Source: Sacculina carcini
Taxonomy: Eukaryota > Arthropoda > Thecostraca > Sacculinidae
Assembly: GCA_916048095.2 (NCBI GenBank)
Contig: OU696573.1
Coordinates: 6,318,918 to 6,382,917 of the forward strand
Length of the DNA: 64,000 nt
Reading direction: 5' to 3'
How positions within the stretch are numbered: position 1 is the stretch's first letter; each line of letters starts with the position of its first letter. The notes beneath the pieces are model-generated. The model had not been told where the DNA came from. It did no database searches and saw nothing but the letters and a program-made list of their open reading frames with translations. The translations under genes and the position numbers were made by a program. Positions 41,641-49,325 of this stretch are shown piece after piece.

Positions 41641-42160
41641 ACTTAGCGTAACTAACGTAGTATGCAGCCATGTGACTGGTGTGTTTGGTGGGCCCCTTTA
41701 ATGACACCTAGTGCCAAGTCTCTCTCAAGTTGCGTTGGCACTTCATTCCGCCAATGGACGGGAATATTGGGCGGTCATCGAGTGACAACCGGTTGTACGT
41801 CTGGGTCAACACATATTTTCATTGAAGGCCAGTCTATCACCGACAGAGGTTAGTGCAGTCACGAGTTAGAGGTTGATGCCGCATATCTCTTCAATAACCA
41901 CAATTACATGTCGGCTACAAGCTTGTGAGACGGCGTCATTGGCAGTTGCTCGGGTCGGAGGCACTTTTCGCTTCGGACAGCCACATGGAGCAATGATGGG
42001 GTTCTCCAGTTCACCCGCGTTGTTTTTAGACACAGGTGTTGCGCCGATTTGCGGTAAGTCGCGCCCGATTACCCCAGTTTTCAAGCACTTTTCTACTTAC
42101 ATATGGTGAGATCTCACATCTCAACGTGAGATATTCATCCCTCGCGTATGTCATGTTAAG
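41640..42160 (-). mobile_element. Ty3/gypsy fossil fragment related to family B (protease to pre-RT)
   Basis: Minus-strand reading shows YARDEYLTLRCEISPYVSRK-like protease end, DLPQIGATPVSKNNAGE, PIIAPCGCPKRKVPP, then PNIPVHW and ERDLALGVIKG. The blocks line up with family B (FPKIGAACDVTASQGV, AECGCPLRTAPP, PPNVPVHW, QRDVAMGVIEP) but are much more diverged. A short old fragment of a related gypsy element, broken, with about three breaks. Confidence 0.7.
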
Positions 42161-42164
42161 CTGG

Positions 42165-42484
42165 ACTAGCCAAGGGCAGCGGGCGATAGATTTCTCGCCA
42201 CCCACAATCTTGAGTATGCTGCTCCTAGGCTCGCTATAATATTTCCGAAAACACTTGAAAACAAAGTTCTTCCAAGAGATTTATACTTGATCGAAATATC
42301 TGTATTCGCTATTTCTTTTCATGTTATGGCTGCTGTATCAATATTTAATATGTATATGCTTCTACAATTTTTTCCTTCATGTTATTTTTGTGTTCGATTT
42401 TTTTATCCACAGTGCATATAAAACCGTGTGTGAAAATTTGCGCTTTATAAATACATACTACCTTACCTTCCCATACCTTACCTA
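42165..42484 (+). mobile_element. L2/CR1-like LINE 3' end
   Basis: The plus strand reads SQGQRAIDFSPPTILSM then YFRKHLKTKFFQEIYT and a stop: the typical RT C-terminal end (GQRAFxFAAPxxWN...FRKHLKTxLF). The 3'UTR ends TGCGCTTTATAAATACATAC followed by an imperfect (CCTTA)n tail at 42,455-42,484. The GCGCT-TATA-AATACAT end resembles that of LINEs A, B and C, with a different tail repeat. One stop and a small internal deletion are visible. Confidence 0.65.
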
Positions 42485-42737
42485 ATGGACTATTTGTGGA
42501 TATCTATTTGTCGTTCACTGCGCTTGACTAGCAGAGGCGAACATTTGTTGTTTGTCGTTTTCGGTGTTTGAACGCCATGGTGGGTAGTTTGCTGAAGATT
42601 ATAATTAAACCCCTAAGATAATCGGTATTCTTTGTGTGATGCTTGAGGTTATTAGTGGTTTCGCGGAACTCGTGAGTTTATGACGCAATGCTCTGTAGAA
42701 CTGTTCAGTCATTTGATAGTTGTGTTACTCTCTATTG

Positions 42738-43256
42738 TCATACATGACTAATTGAATGATTACTAATCATTTGACCACAAGTGTCTTTACACCACATGCC
42801 CGAACGTAAATGTCCCGCTTTGGCGTTGCTATTGTACGACAAAAGCGTTTCCAGATAGGCACGATAGCCGTACATGGACGACGCGTCGGAAATAATTGAG
42901 TCATCAATCTGATAGTCCACTTGTTTGAAGAGTGCATGTGGAAACAGATTGACCACGCTTACATTATCGGTATCCGAGATATTACTTCCATCACTTTCCA
43001 CAATACGGACGCGTCCGTAGAGTTTAGTCTTGGACGGGCGTGTTGATGACGACCCTAGCGGAGGAAGATGAAACTCAAACGGTCCCTGACTGTTTATTCG
43101 ACTCACAGGATAATAGACATAGGTTTTCGATGATTTGATGCTTGTCTCCAGAGCAGGTCGACTAAATACTTCGGCAATTTCACATGTTTCCTCTTGGACG
43201 TTTTGCATTATTGAAAATATCGCTGGAAACACGTGTCGGTCGTCGTCGCTTGACAA
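42738..43256 (-). pseudogene. Polinton major capsid protein, N-terminal part
   Basis: The frame reads EVFSRPALETSIKSSKTYVY, GPFEFHLPPLGSS, VNLFPHALFKQVDYQIDDSI, SSMYGYRAYLETLLSYNSNA and GMWCKDTCG. This is the first jelly-roll region of the Polinton double-jelly-roll capsid family, commonly annotated as F54H12.2-like. The protein would form the hexagonal capsomers. Only the N-terminal part lies here because the element ends. A TATA-like motif CTATTTATACC (43,310-43,320, read on the minus strand as GGTATAAATAG) is 55-65 bp ahead of the start. Confidence 0.8.
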
Positions 43257-43578
43257 CTGTACGTTTCGCAGGTCGTCGAATGACTGAAGCCGGGGGTGTT
43301 TGGTTCAGTCTATTTATACCTGTCTGAAGCAAGTGCCGAGCTTCTTGTTTTGAGCGATGCTTTAGTGCTGCACCGGCCGACTCGCCTTCAAGCACATCCT
43401 GTAGCGAACGTACACCGGTCTTTAGTGCCGACTTGGCAATTTTCTTGGTGATTGGTTGGCGGGCAACAGTTTTTATTGCCGGTACCATCACGCGCATGAG
43501 ACCTCGGAAAATACTTCCTAAACCGCTTCCGCGCTGAATCATCGGACCGCGAAAGACCAACTGTGCCTTAGTCATCAC
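43180..43578 (-). CDS. Polinton small basic virion-type protein
   Basis: 132 residues, beginning MMTKAQLVFRGPMIQRGSGL. The G-x-G-x-IFRGLMR segment, an amphipathic Lys/Arg-rich middle and a basic tail (RRPAKRTVVKRRRP) resemble the small Gly/Arg-rich proteins that sit next to the capsid gene in many Polintons, sometimes compared with adenovirus core or minor capsid proteins. It overlaps the capsid-gene start by 77 bp in another frame. A TATA-like run (43,648-43,663) lies about 75 bp upstream. Role in DNA or capsid binding is inference. Confidence 0.6.
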   Translation of the reverse strand: MMTKAQLVFRGPMIQRGSGLGSIFRGLMRVMVPAIKTVARQPITKKIAKSALKTGVRSLQDVLEGESAGAALKHRSKQEARHLLQTGINRLNQTPPASVIRRPAKRTVVKRRRPTRVSSDIFNNAKRPRGNM

Positions 43579-43646
43579 AGCTGCTTAAAGTGAAGTGTCA
43601 GGTACGACGTTTCTTCTTGGAATGAAACCAATTCACCGTTACTTTG

Positions 43647-45113
43647 TCATATATATATACCAATGTCGGAAATATGCTCGTCTTCCAACGGTACATACTG
43701 AATGGGGCTGAACGTACGATGAATGTTTAACGCTTGCTGCTCCGTTGAATACGGACTGATGATTCGTAGAACGGGCGCCATACTGTCACCAATGAGTTGT
43801 GCTTGCACCTTGTCCATGTAGACGTACATTAGCGCAGGATTCAACCGATTAATGTCCATCAAATACAAGGACTGTGTGTTTGCATCAATTGACGGCGTAC
43901 CGTTGTCGGGCACTTGAACGTAGCCCAATGCATAGGCCAGTCGACTGTTGACTATGACAACAACATTGGCACTTGTCACGTGTCCACTGGGTAAAAGCGT
44001 AAACACTGTATGCTTGCAAACTTGATTAATTGTCTCCAGCAAGGTTGTGCTGGTGTTGTAGTGGCCTGTGGGTATCAGGTGGGGGCTGCCGTTTAGCCAC
44101 AAATAGTTTAGCGTCTTGTCAATATTGAGCCAATTACGACCAAATGTGATGTCTGCCAAACCTACCGACCACGAACGATCCAGACCAAGAGTTTGGGGTA
44201 GGTGGATACGAAAACTGGCAGCTGAATTTTGAGGGTACATTTCGCGACAGCTACTGCTGTCCAGTGTTACATAAAAATCCTTTTGATACATTCGTTGAAA
44301 GTGTAGAGTCAATATCAGTCTTGGGCCGGCGGTGAACGGGAATTTGTTGTCTGATTCGTCGAGAATGTTGATGTTGACAGTATTGACGGTTGACTGTGAC
44401 AGCGGCAGATAATACAGATGGTTAAATACAATTTCTTGTGTCGGCGTACGCTTGCTCACTTGCATGTGTCTCAATTGTGGTTGTAAATGGTCATTGTGTA
44501 TTTGTGCCTGGACCAAATCGGAACGGATTTTCAAGTGTTTTTCAAACACGTTGCTTAGGCGAAAATATATACTCAACTCACTTTGTTTTGCCGTCGAGTT
44601 GAATATTGTAAGGGTATCTGTGTGTCGTACATAGTCGGACGCATAGTGTACGACCATCATCTGGGCAAGATTCCGCCTAATTGTCAACACTGTGTTTTCC
44701 AAGTTTAGCCGTAAATGGTTGTCGGGCAATACAATCGTCTTTATTTTGTCGCTGGACAGTGTTTCTTGCAATACTCTGACCAGTTGTGATAAAGTATAGG
44801 TGCCGGGTTTGATAATGTCTACCCTCGTGAATTTACCGTCTATAAAGTCATCGTGGTTTGTCGATTCCGAAATGATAATGTCGTTGTCGATTGTCAGCCA
44901 ATTGGTGGGGAGAATTATAGAGTGCAAAGCGACACGCCATTGGGTGTTGTCGAGATGAATCGGATGGGCCAGATTCACGGTAAAATTGGCTGTTGTGTTG
45001 TTTGGAACGTTGATGTGCTGGCGACACTGGGGAGCGTGACATAAAACCCGTCCGACTCCATTGCTATCTGTGAGCAAACTATAATCGCATGCATTGTGCT
45101 CGCTGTGCTCCAA
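43647..45113 (-). CDS. Polinton capsid-associated protein with two copies of one module
   Basis: 488 residues, open. The C-terminal half has the Polinton pattern FYVTLDSSSCREMYPQNSAA (about residue 285) followed by SFRIHLPQTLGLDRSWSVGL and ADITFGRNWLNID. The N-terminal half repeats the same theme at residues about 35-80: NTTANFTVNLAHPIHLDNTQ, WRVALHSIILPTNWLTIDND. Each is followed by a KPGTYTLSQLV / PTGHYNTSTTLLETI segment. This family is usual in Polintons and is thought to be a minor capsid or spike component; it is not proven. The start at 45,113 is the first Met of the frame. The 196-bp tandem repeat lies immediately upstream. Confidence 0.65.
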   Translation of the reverse strand: MEHSEHNACDYSLLTDSNGVGRVLCHAPQCRQHINVPNNTTANFTVNLAHPIHLDNTQWRVALHSIILPTNWLTIDNDIIISESTNHDDFIDGKFTRVDIIKPGTYTLSQLVRVLQETLSSDKIKTIVLPDNHLRLNLENTVLTIRRNLAQMMVVHYASDYVRHTDTLTIFNSTAKQSELSIYFRLSNVFEKHLKIRSDLVQAQIHNDHLQPQLRHMQVSKRTPTQEIVFNHLYYLPLSQSTVNTVNINILDESDNKFPFTAGPRLILTLHFQRMYQKDFYVTLDSSSCREMYPQNSAASFRIHLPQTLGLDRSWSVGLADITFGRNWLNIDKTLNYLWLNGSPHLIPTGHYNTSTTLLETINQVCKHTVFTLLPSGHVTSANVVVIVNSRLAYALGYVQVPDNGTPSIDANTQSLYLMDINRLNPALMYVYMDKVQAQLIGDSMAPVLRIISPYSTEQQALNIHRTFSPIQYVPLEDEHISDIGIYI

Positions 45114-45496
45114 AAATAATTATTAATTAATTGTTAATTGTTCATTGTTGATTGTTAATAATCGTCAAAAGATTCATTTTCCTCATCATCTTCAAAGTGT
45201 GTTGAAGCGTCTGATTCAAACAAATCGGGAGACGTTGGTATCGGGGGCAGAGTCGTCGGTTGATGTCTATATGGCACCACACGACAAATTCGTCGTTGTC
45301 GTGCTCCAAAAATAATAATTAATTAATTGTTAATTGTTCATTGTTGATTGTTAATAATCGTCATAAGATTCATTTTCCTCATCATCTTCAAAGTGTGTTG
45401 AAGCGTCTGATTCAAACAAATCGGGAGACGTTGGTATCGGGGGCAGAGTCGTCGGTTGATGTCTATATGGCACCACACGACAAATTGGTCGTTGTC
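45105..45496 (-). repeat. 196-bp tandem duplication
   Basis: 45,105-45,300 and 45,301-45,496 are nearly identical, each starting GTGCTCCAAAAATAAT and including AATTAATTGTTAATTGTTCA and AGATTCATTTTCCTCATCAT. The right copy encodes the C-terminus of the Pro-rich protein at 45,351-45,716; the left copy repeats it past the stop, up to the next gene. The very few differences suggest a recent duplication. Confidence 0.9.
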
Positions 45497-45716
45497 GTCG
45501 TCGTCTACGTGGCCAAAGTGCTGGCGGCCAAGACGGTGGGGGCGATGGCGTTGGTGGTGAAAGTGTTGGTAATGGCTGTGGCTGTGACGGTGACGACGGT
45601 GGCGCCGGTGGCGGTGGCATTGATGTCGGTTGCCACCACCAGCGACATATTTCAGGTGTCGCACTACCACTAGATATTCGTGTGACAATGTAAAGGTCCA
45701 TGCCCTGACGATCCAT
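45351..45716 (-). CDS. Polinton Pro-rich protein 1
   Basis: 121 residues, starting MDRQGMDLYIVTRISSG. LYIVTRISSGSATPEI then CRWWWQP leads into a long Pro/Ser tract (SPPTPSPPPSWPP), an RRRRRQRP basic patch and an acidic end (FEDDEENESYDDY). A TATA-like motif (45,749-45,760, minus-strand CTATAAAAGG) lies about 35-45 bp upstream. It is paralogous to the longer protein at 46,035-46,709. Function unknown; a tail or DNA-binding accessory protein is possible. Confidence 0.5.
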   Translation of the reverse strand: MDRQGMDLYIVTRISSGSATPEICRWWWQPTSMPPPPAPPSSPSQPQPLPTLSPPTPSPPPSWPPALWPRRRRRQRPICRVVPYRHQPTTLPPIPTSPDLFESDASTHFEDDEENESYDDY

Positions 45717-45884
45717 GACAACGATTGACGACTGATTGCATGGATACTGCCTTTTATAGTTTATCGAAAGGGTTTCTCATTGAAAACGTAATTCTTCAAC
45801 GACAAAAATTAATCGAAAACGACTGAAACACTTGTCAGAAATGCTGGTATGTATTAGCACACACAAACAAACAAAAACAAAAGG

Positions 45885-46022
45885 TTAAAAATAGTGTGGC
45901 CCTAGCGAACATAATATGTCCTCAAGGTGGGGATCTCGCATGTTGATGTATAACATCACTGCGCGCGGTCCACCGTCTACCGGACGGTCAAACACTGGCA
46001 CAATATCTGCGGACGTAAACAT
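45885..46022 (-). CDS. Small Polinton open frame, 45 residues
   Basis: Starts MFTSADIVPVFDRPVDGG and ends CSLGPHYF before TAA. It fills the space between the two Pro-rich genes on the same strand. No family is recognised. The compact gene packing of the element argues that it could be expressed, but it may be chance. Confidence 0.3.
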   Translation of the reverse strand: MFTSADIVPVFDRPVDGGPRAVMLYINMRDPHLEDILCSLGPHYF

Positions 46023-46034
46023 ACAATATAATTG

Positions 46035-46709
46035 TTAGAAATCTTGGGCGAAAATAGCCTCCAATTCGTCGTCGTCCGATGTGAGTATAGACCGACACGG
46101 TACGCCAATCACCGGTCTTGCAATTACTGTGTGCGCATCCTCACCTTCAGCTTTTGAGGAGACGCCTTCAAACATGTCTGGCGCCGGTGGAATTGTGATT
46201 TTGAAGTTTACATCATCCATAAAATATGGATGCTGTAGCGGCGATGTTGTTGGCGGCGTAGATGGTGACGGTTGTGGCGTTGATGGTGGCGACGGCGATG
46301 ATGGTGGAGGCATCGATGATGGTGACGGCGGTGGTGGCGCCGGTGGAATTGTGATTTTGAAGTTTACATCATCCTTAAAATCTGGATGATGTAGCAGCGA
46401 TGTTGTTGGCGGCGTCAGTAACGGTTGTGGCGACGGAGGCGCTGGTGCCAGTTGCCACCACCATGCAAGCACCTCTGGCCCTGTGTGGGCCGCAATACGC
46501 ACAGTCACGTAAAGATCCATGAGGCAAGACAAGTGAGCACTGACAATCCGTGACAACGACTGATGTTCATCGACAACTTGTTCATCCAATTCATGGACTT
46601 TACTGTATGCGCGGCTGTATGCTGACAAATCATGCATTGTACATTGTGTCTTTGTCTTTGTCAGTCGCTGACTCAGCACCGAGAAGCAAAACGTCGAGCA
46701 TGCTGACAT
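46035..46709 (-). CDS. Polinton Pro-rich protein 2
   Basis: 224 residues. An N-terminal helical part (HDLSAYSRAYSKVHELDEQV) is followed by LYVTVRIAAHTGPEVLAWWW then a Pro-rich region that contains two near-identical 20-residue modules around DFKDDVNFKITIPPAP and YFMDDVNFKITIPPAP, and an acidic end (SDDDELEAIF). The LYVTVRI...WWWQ block equals that of the 121-residue protein at 45,351. The unit DDVNFKITIPPAP is coded by two DNA repeats (46,190-46,260 and 46,340-46,410). Function unknown. Confidence 0.5.
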   Translation of the reverse strand: MSACSTFCFSVLSQRLTKTKTQCTMHDLSAYSRAYSKVHELDEQVVDEHQSLSRIVSAHLSCLMDLYVTVRIAAHTGPEVLAWWWQLAPAPPSPQPLLTPPTTSLLHHPDFKDDVNFKITIPPAPPPPSPSSMPPPSSPSPPSTPQPSPSTPPTTSPLQHPYFMDDVNFKITIPPAPDMFEGVSSKAEGEDAHTVIARPVIGVPCRSILTSDDDELEAIFAQDF

Positions 46710-46756
46710 TGCATCAACGCCGATACCATAATGTCAACAATATTGTGATAGAGCAT

Positions 46757-47572
46757 CTACGTAGCAACACGCCCCAGCTCTTGCTGATAATATGATCCGG
46801 TTATTGTCTTTCCGCTCATGTCTTGCAGCTTGTACATTGGTACAGGTCGACGGGTACATATCGCCGATATGATAAACACCTCGCTGGAAAATGTCTGCGT
46901 ATAGCCTTTCTCAAATATTGTTTTCGGTAGAGCGAGACGCACTTTATCGCCGACGCGTAATTTCGGCGTCTGCTTACGTGGTTTTCTCACATCAACCAAG
47001 TGCTGTGTCGCCATTGTCACGTGACTTGGCGCCATCCCGACGGATCGGTTATGAGTGTTGTTGTATTGCTCCAAAAGCCACGGAAGCATTTTCACATATC
47101 GTTTTGTATTGTTTTCGGTCATGTATTTGTATATGAGCGAGAGAAATGTTCTGAAAAATCGCTCGACTATCCATGCTTTTCGAATAATTGTGGTTGTCGT
47201 ATAATGATGAATATTGTATTCTTTCATTACATGCTTGAATTCGTGTCCGGTGAATTCTCGTCCCTTGTCGCTCATTATCTGCATCGGTATACAATTGTCC
47301 TTGAGAATAGAGTCCATTGCCTTGGCCACTGCCGGTCCGTTCTTGCTGCGTAATGTGCGCACATGTGCTTGCCTGCTGAATACATCTACAGCGGCCAACA
47401 GGTACTTTACCTGTGTATTGTGACCTCGCAAACGACCGACATCGCACAAATCCACTTGCCATCTATCGTTCAAGCCCGAGCTGGTGTACGGATTACGTGC
47501 AAACCGTTTACGCACTTGCCTATGCAATTCACGAGTGGTCTGCGACCACTTCAACGTGGATACTTGAGCCAT
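46757..47572 (-). CDS. Polinton retroviral-type integrase
   Basis: 271 residues, open. The catalytic triad is visible: D41 in RWQVDLCDVG, D102 in IMSDKGREFTG and E137 in AWIVERFFRT, giving a DD(34)E spacing as in retroviral and Polinton integrases. A C-terminal segment KPRKQTPKLRVGDKVRLALP is the SH3-like tail. The enzyme would join the element ends to host DNA. It overlaps the neighbouring gene (47,551-48,153) by about 20 bp. It looks whole. Confidence 0.85.
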   Translation of the reverse strand: MAQVSTLKWSQTTRELHRQVRKRFARNPYTSSGLNDRWQVDLCDVGRLRGHNTQVKYLLAAVDVFSRQAHVRTLRSKNGPAVAKAMDSILKDNCIPMQIMSDKGREFTGHEFKHVMKEYNIHHYTTTTIIRKAWIVERFFRTFLSLIYKYMTENNTKRYVKMLPWLLEQYNNTHNRSVGMAPSHVTMATQHLVDVRKPRKQTPKLRVGDKVRLALPKTIFEKGYTQTFSSEVFIISAICTRRPVPMYKLQDMSGKTITGSYYQQELGRVAT

Positions 47573-48153
47573 TTTCGTTTCGTGGACAGTATCTCACGAT
47601 CGCTACTATCCTCCTCCTCCACCGCCTGACGACGTTTGTGTGTTGTTTGAACAGTATGTAAATTTGGTGCTGCTTCCCGCGGCAAGTTTAACGATTCCAC
47701 CAACGGTTTTATTTGTGCCCAACCCACGGGTTGTGTTACACCTTTCCGTTGACGCACAATATAATTTATCAAATCAACAATATTACTATACGGAATTGGG
47801 TTTCGGTCAAGATGGAGCGTCCCCGTTTTGTTGTCCCATTCGAGCACTGTAGCCAACCGATCGAGAACGTACCGTGCCTGACGTTTACATGTGAGTGGAA
47901 CCAGATCTAGCCATTTATCTTTGTTTTCGATTCGTTCTACCGATGGTGGAGCTGTAGCAGTATCTCGTTTCGGATGCCATGCATCAACAAACTGAATTCG
48001 TTTGGTTTCGTCACTGGCCGTTGGGTTGAAGAGTATTTGTTCCCGCTCCGGTATGGGAACAGGCGCGATCCGATTCTGCATCTCCATATACGTCGCTTGC
48101 GATATGAGAACCATTCGTTGGAAGGCGCTCATTATTTTGCAGACAGTATACAA
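47551..48153 (-). CDS. Conserved Polinton protein of unknown function
   Basis: 200 residues. The central part (PLTCKRQARYVLDRLATVLE, NPIPYSNIVDLINYIVRQRK, PVGWAQIKPLVESLNLPREA) follows a pattern common to animal Polintons: a small helical domain ending in G-W-x-x-(F/I) and a KRRQAVEEED basic/acidic tail. MSAF at 48,132 may be the true start rather than the first Met at 48,153, because it lies just after a TTATAA-type motif. Function is not known; its place between integrase and packaging ATPase is typical. Confidence 0.55.
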   Translation of the reverse strand: MYTVCKIMSAFQRMVLISQATYMEMQNRIAPVPIPEREQILFNPTASDETKRIQFVDAWHPKRDTATAPPSVERIENKDKWLDLVPLTCKRQARYVLDRLATVLEWDNKTGTLHLDRNPIPYSNIVDLINYIVRQRKGVTQPVGWAQIKPLVESLNLPREAAPNLHTVQTTHKRRQAVEEEDSSDREILSTKRKWLKYPR

Positions 48154-48476
48154 CTTATAACCGATGCAACCACGGGTATAAGGGCGGAGAGAAATTTTCC
48201 GCTTTGCATCAGCACTCGTTGTTTTTTCTTCAGTGACGGACGTTTGTCACCCAATTTACGCAGTATGTTCTTGTATTTGGATAGACGACGTTTTTGTTTC
48301 TCTTCCAAAGGAACACGGTCTTGTAACACGTTGTTGCAAATTTCAGAAATCGCCGGTATCAGAGCAGGGTCGTACGTGTTGAGAACGGCTTTTTGTTGAC
48401 GATTCGTGAGACGCGGAAGAGCTTCGATGGTGGACCAACGACGTTTCAACGCCAAAGACATTTTGGCAAATGACAC
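48132..48476 (-). CDS. Conserved small Polinton protein with hydrophobic C-terminus
   Basis: 114 residues. LPRLTNRQQKAVLNTYDPAL, then a Lys/Arg-rich helix (EEKQKRRLSKYKNILRKLGD, SLKKKQRVLMQSGKFL) and a C-terminal hydrophobic stretch ALIPVVASVISCILSA. Such small basic proteins with a hydrophobic end are common beside the Polinton ATPase and are thought to be virion-associated. A TATA-like motif (48,496-48,506) lies only about 20 bp before the first Met, so translation may start at the second Met (48,461). It overlaps the next gene by about 20 bp. Confidence 0.55.
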   Translation of the reverse strand: MSFAKMSLALKRRWSTIEALPRLTNRQQKAVLNTYDPALIPAISEICNNVLQDRVPLEEKQKRRLSKYKNILRKLGDKRPSLKKKQRVLMQSGKFLSALIPVVASVISCILSAK

Positions 48477-48495
48477 TGGTCGGCAAAGTGTACGG

Positions 48496-49161
48496 CTATT
48501 TATACCTTAGTGCCGCCAAGTACACGATAATTGGTTCTTCCAGCACATTGCTGCGCACACGTAATCTGTTGTCGGTTTGTTGTCGCAAATCCACCAGCAA
48601 ATGTCCATATGAACGCTGCATTACATCGTGGTACACATCCATGATAAACTTGCTGTTTTCCGGCATGTACTGCTGAGCAAATGCACGTAGCGGAGTTTTA
48701 TCGCGAAAGTTGCGAAAAAACACGTAATAATTTGTATTCAAACTGATTGTACGATAATTGGGCGATTTCAAAAACGTGTTTTGAGTGACAAACACTACAC
48801 TCATATTGTCGTGACGGGATATTTTGGTAAACATGTCGCGTATCAACGACCCTTCGACCGCCTCCAGCATATCGTCAATTATTACCATGTACCCGTTTCT
48901 GCGTTTATGTTTACCGGCCAACTGTTGTATTTCCTCGTGCGTAGGTAGTCCGTGTCGCATTTCGTTGACCAAATGACTACCAATATGATCGGGTGCCACG
49001 TTTCCATGGCAGTACAGTACATGATCTGATCGAGTGGTGAGCACTTGATCAGACCGAGTCAGCATGTCGGCTATAAACCGACTCTTGCCGGATCCCGAAG
49101 GACCCGATAATATCATTGTGAAGGGTGTGACCAGTCTGGCGTCGTGTGTTTCCATGGCCAC
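48496..49161 (-). CDS. Polinton packaging ATPase (FtsK/HerA type)
   Basis: 221 residues, open. Walker A is GPSGSGKS at residues 20-27, Walker B MVIIDDM at 92-98, followed by a sensor-like VVFVTQNTF. This is the A32/FtsK-HerA-type genome-packaging ATPase found in Polintons and adenovirus-like and nucleocytoplasmic viruses; it would drive DNA into the capsid. A TATA-like motif (49,201-49,209) is about 40 bp upstream. It looks whole. Confidence 0.85.
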   Translation of the reverse strand: MAMETHDARLVTPFTMILSGPSGSGKSRFIADMLTRSDQVLTTRSDHVLYCHGNVAPDHIGSHLVNEMRHGLPTHEEIQQLAGKHKRRNGYMVIIDDMLEAVEGSLIRDMFTKISRHDNMSVVFVTQNTFLKSPNYRTISLNTNYYVFFRNFRDKTPLRAFAQQYMPENSKFIMDVYHDVMQRSYGHLLVDLRQQTDNRLRVRSNVLEEPIIVYLAALRYK

Positions 49162-49325
49162 CGAGTATGACTCACTGATGATTCAACAGAGTTTTACGTG
49201 TATTTATAGAAACAAAGCTAGTACGGTGAGAAGCACCAACGATAGGATGTTGACATGTATACAGACACACGTTTATACATCATTTTATCTTTATACATAA
49301 ATCATGGGCAAAAACAAAACATTTG

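Noticed and set aside
42483-42737. Left terminal inverted repeat of the Polinton
   Set aside because: The sequence shows no inverted match to 53,450-54,350, and the capsid gene is already incomplete at about 42,770, so the true end is not here.
45341-45673. Val/Ala-rich plus-strand open frame
   Set aside because: It is the antisense of the Pro-rich Polinton gene; the coding strand of all neighbours is minus.
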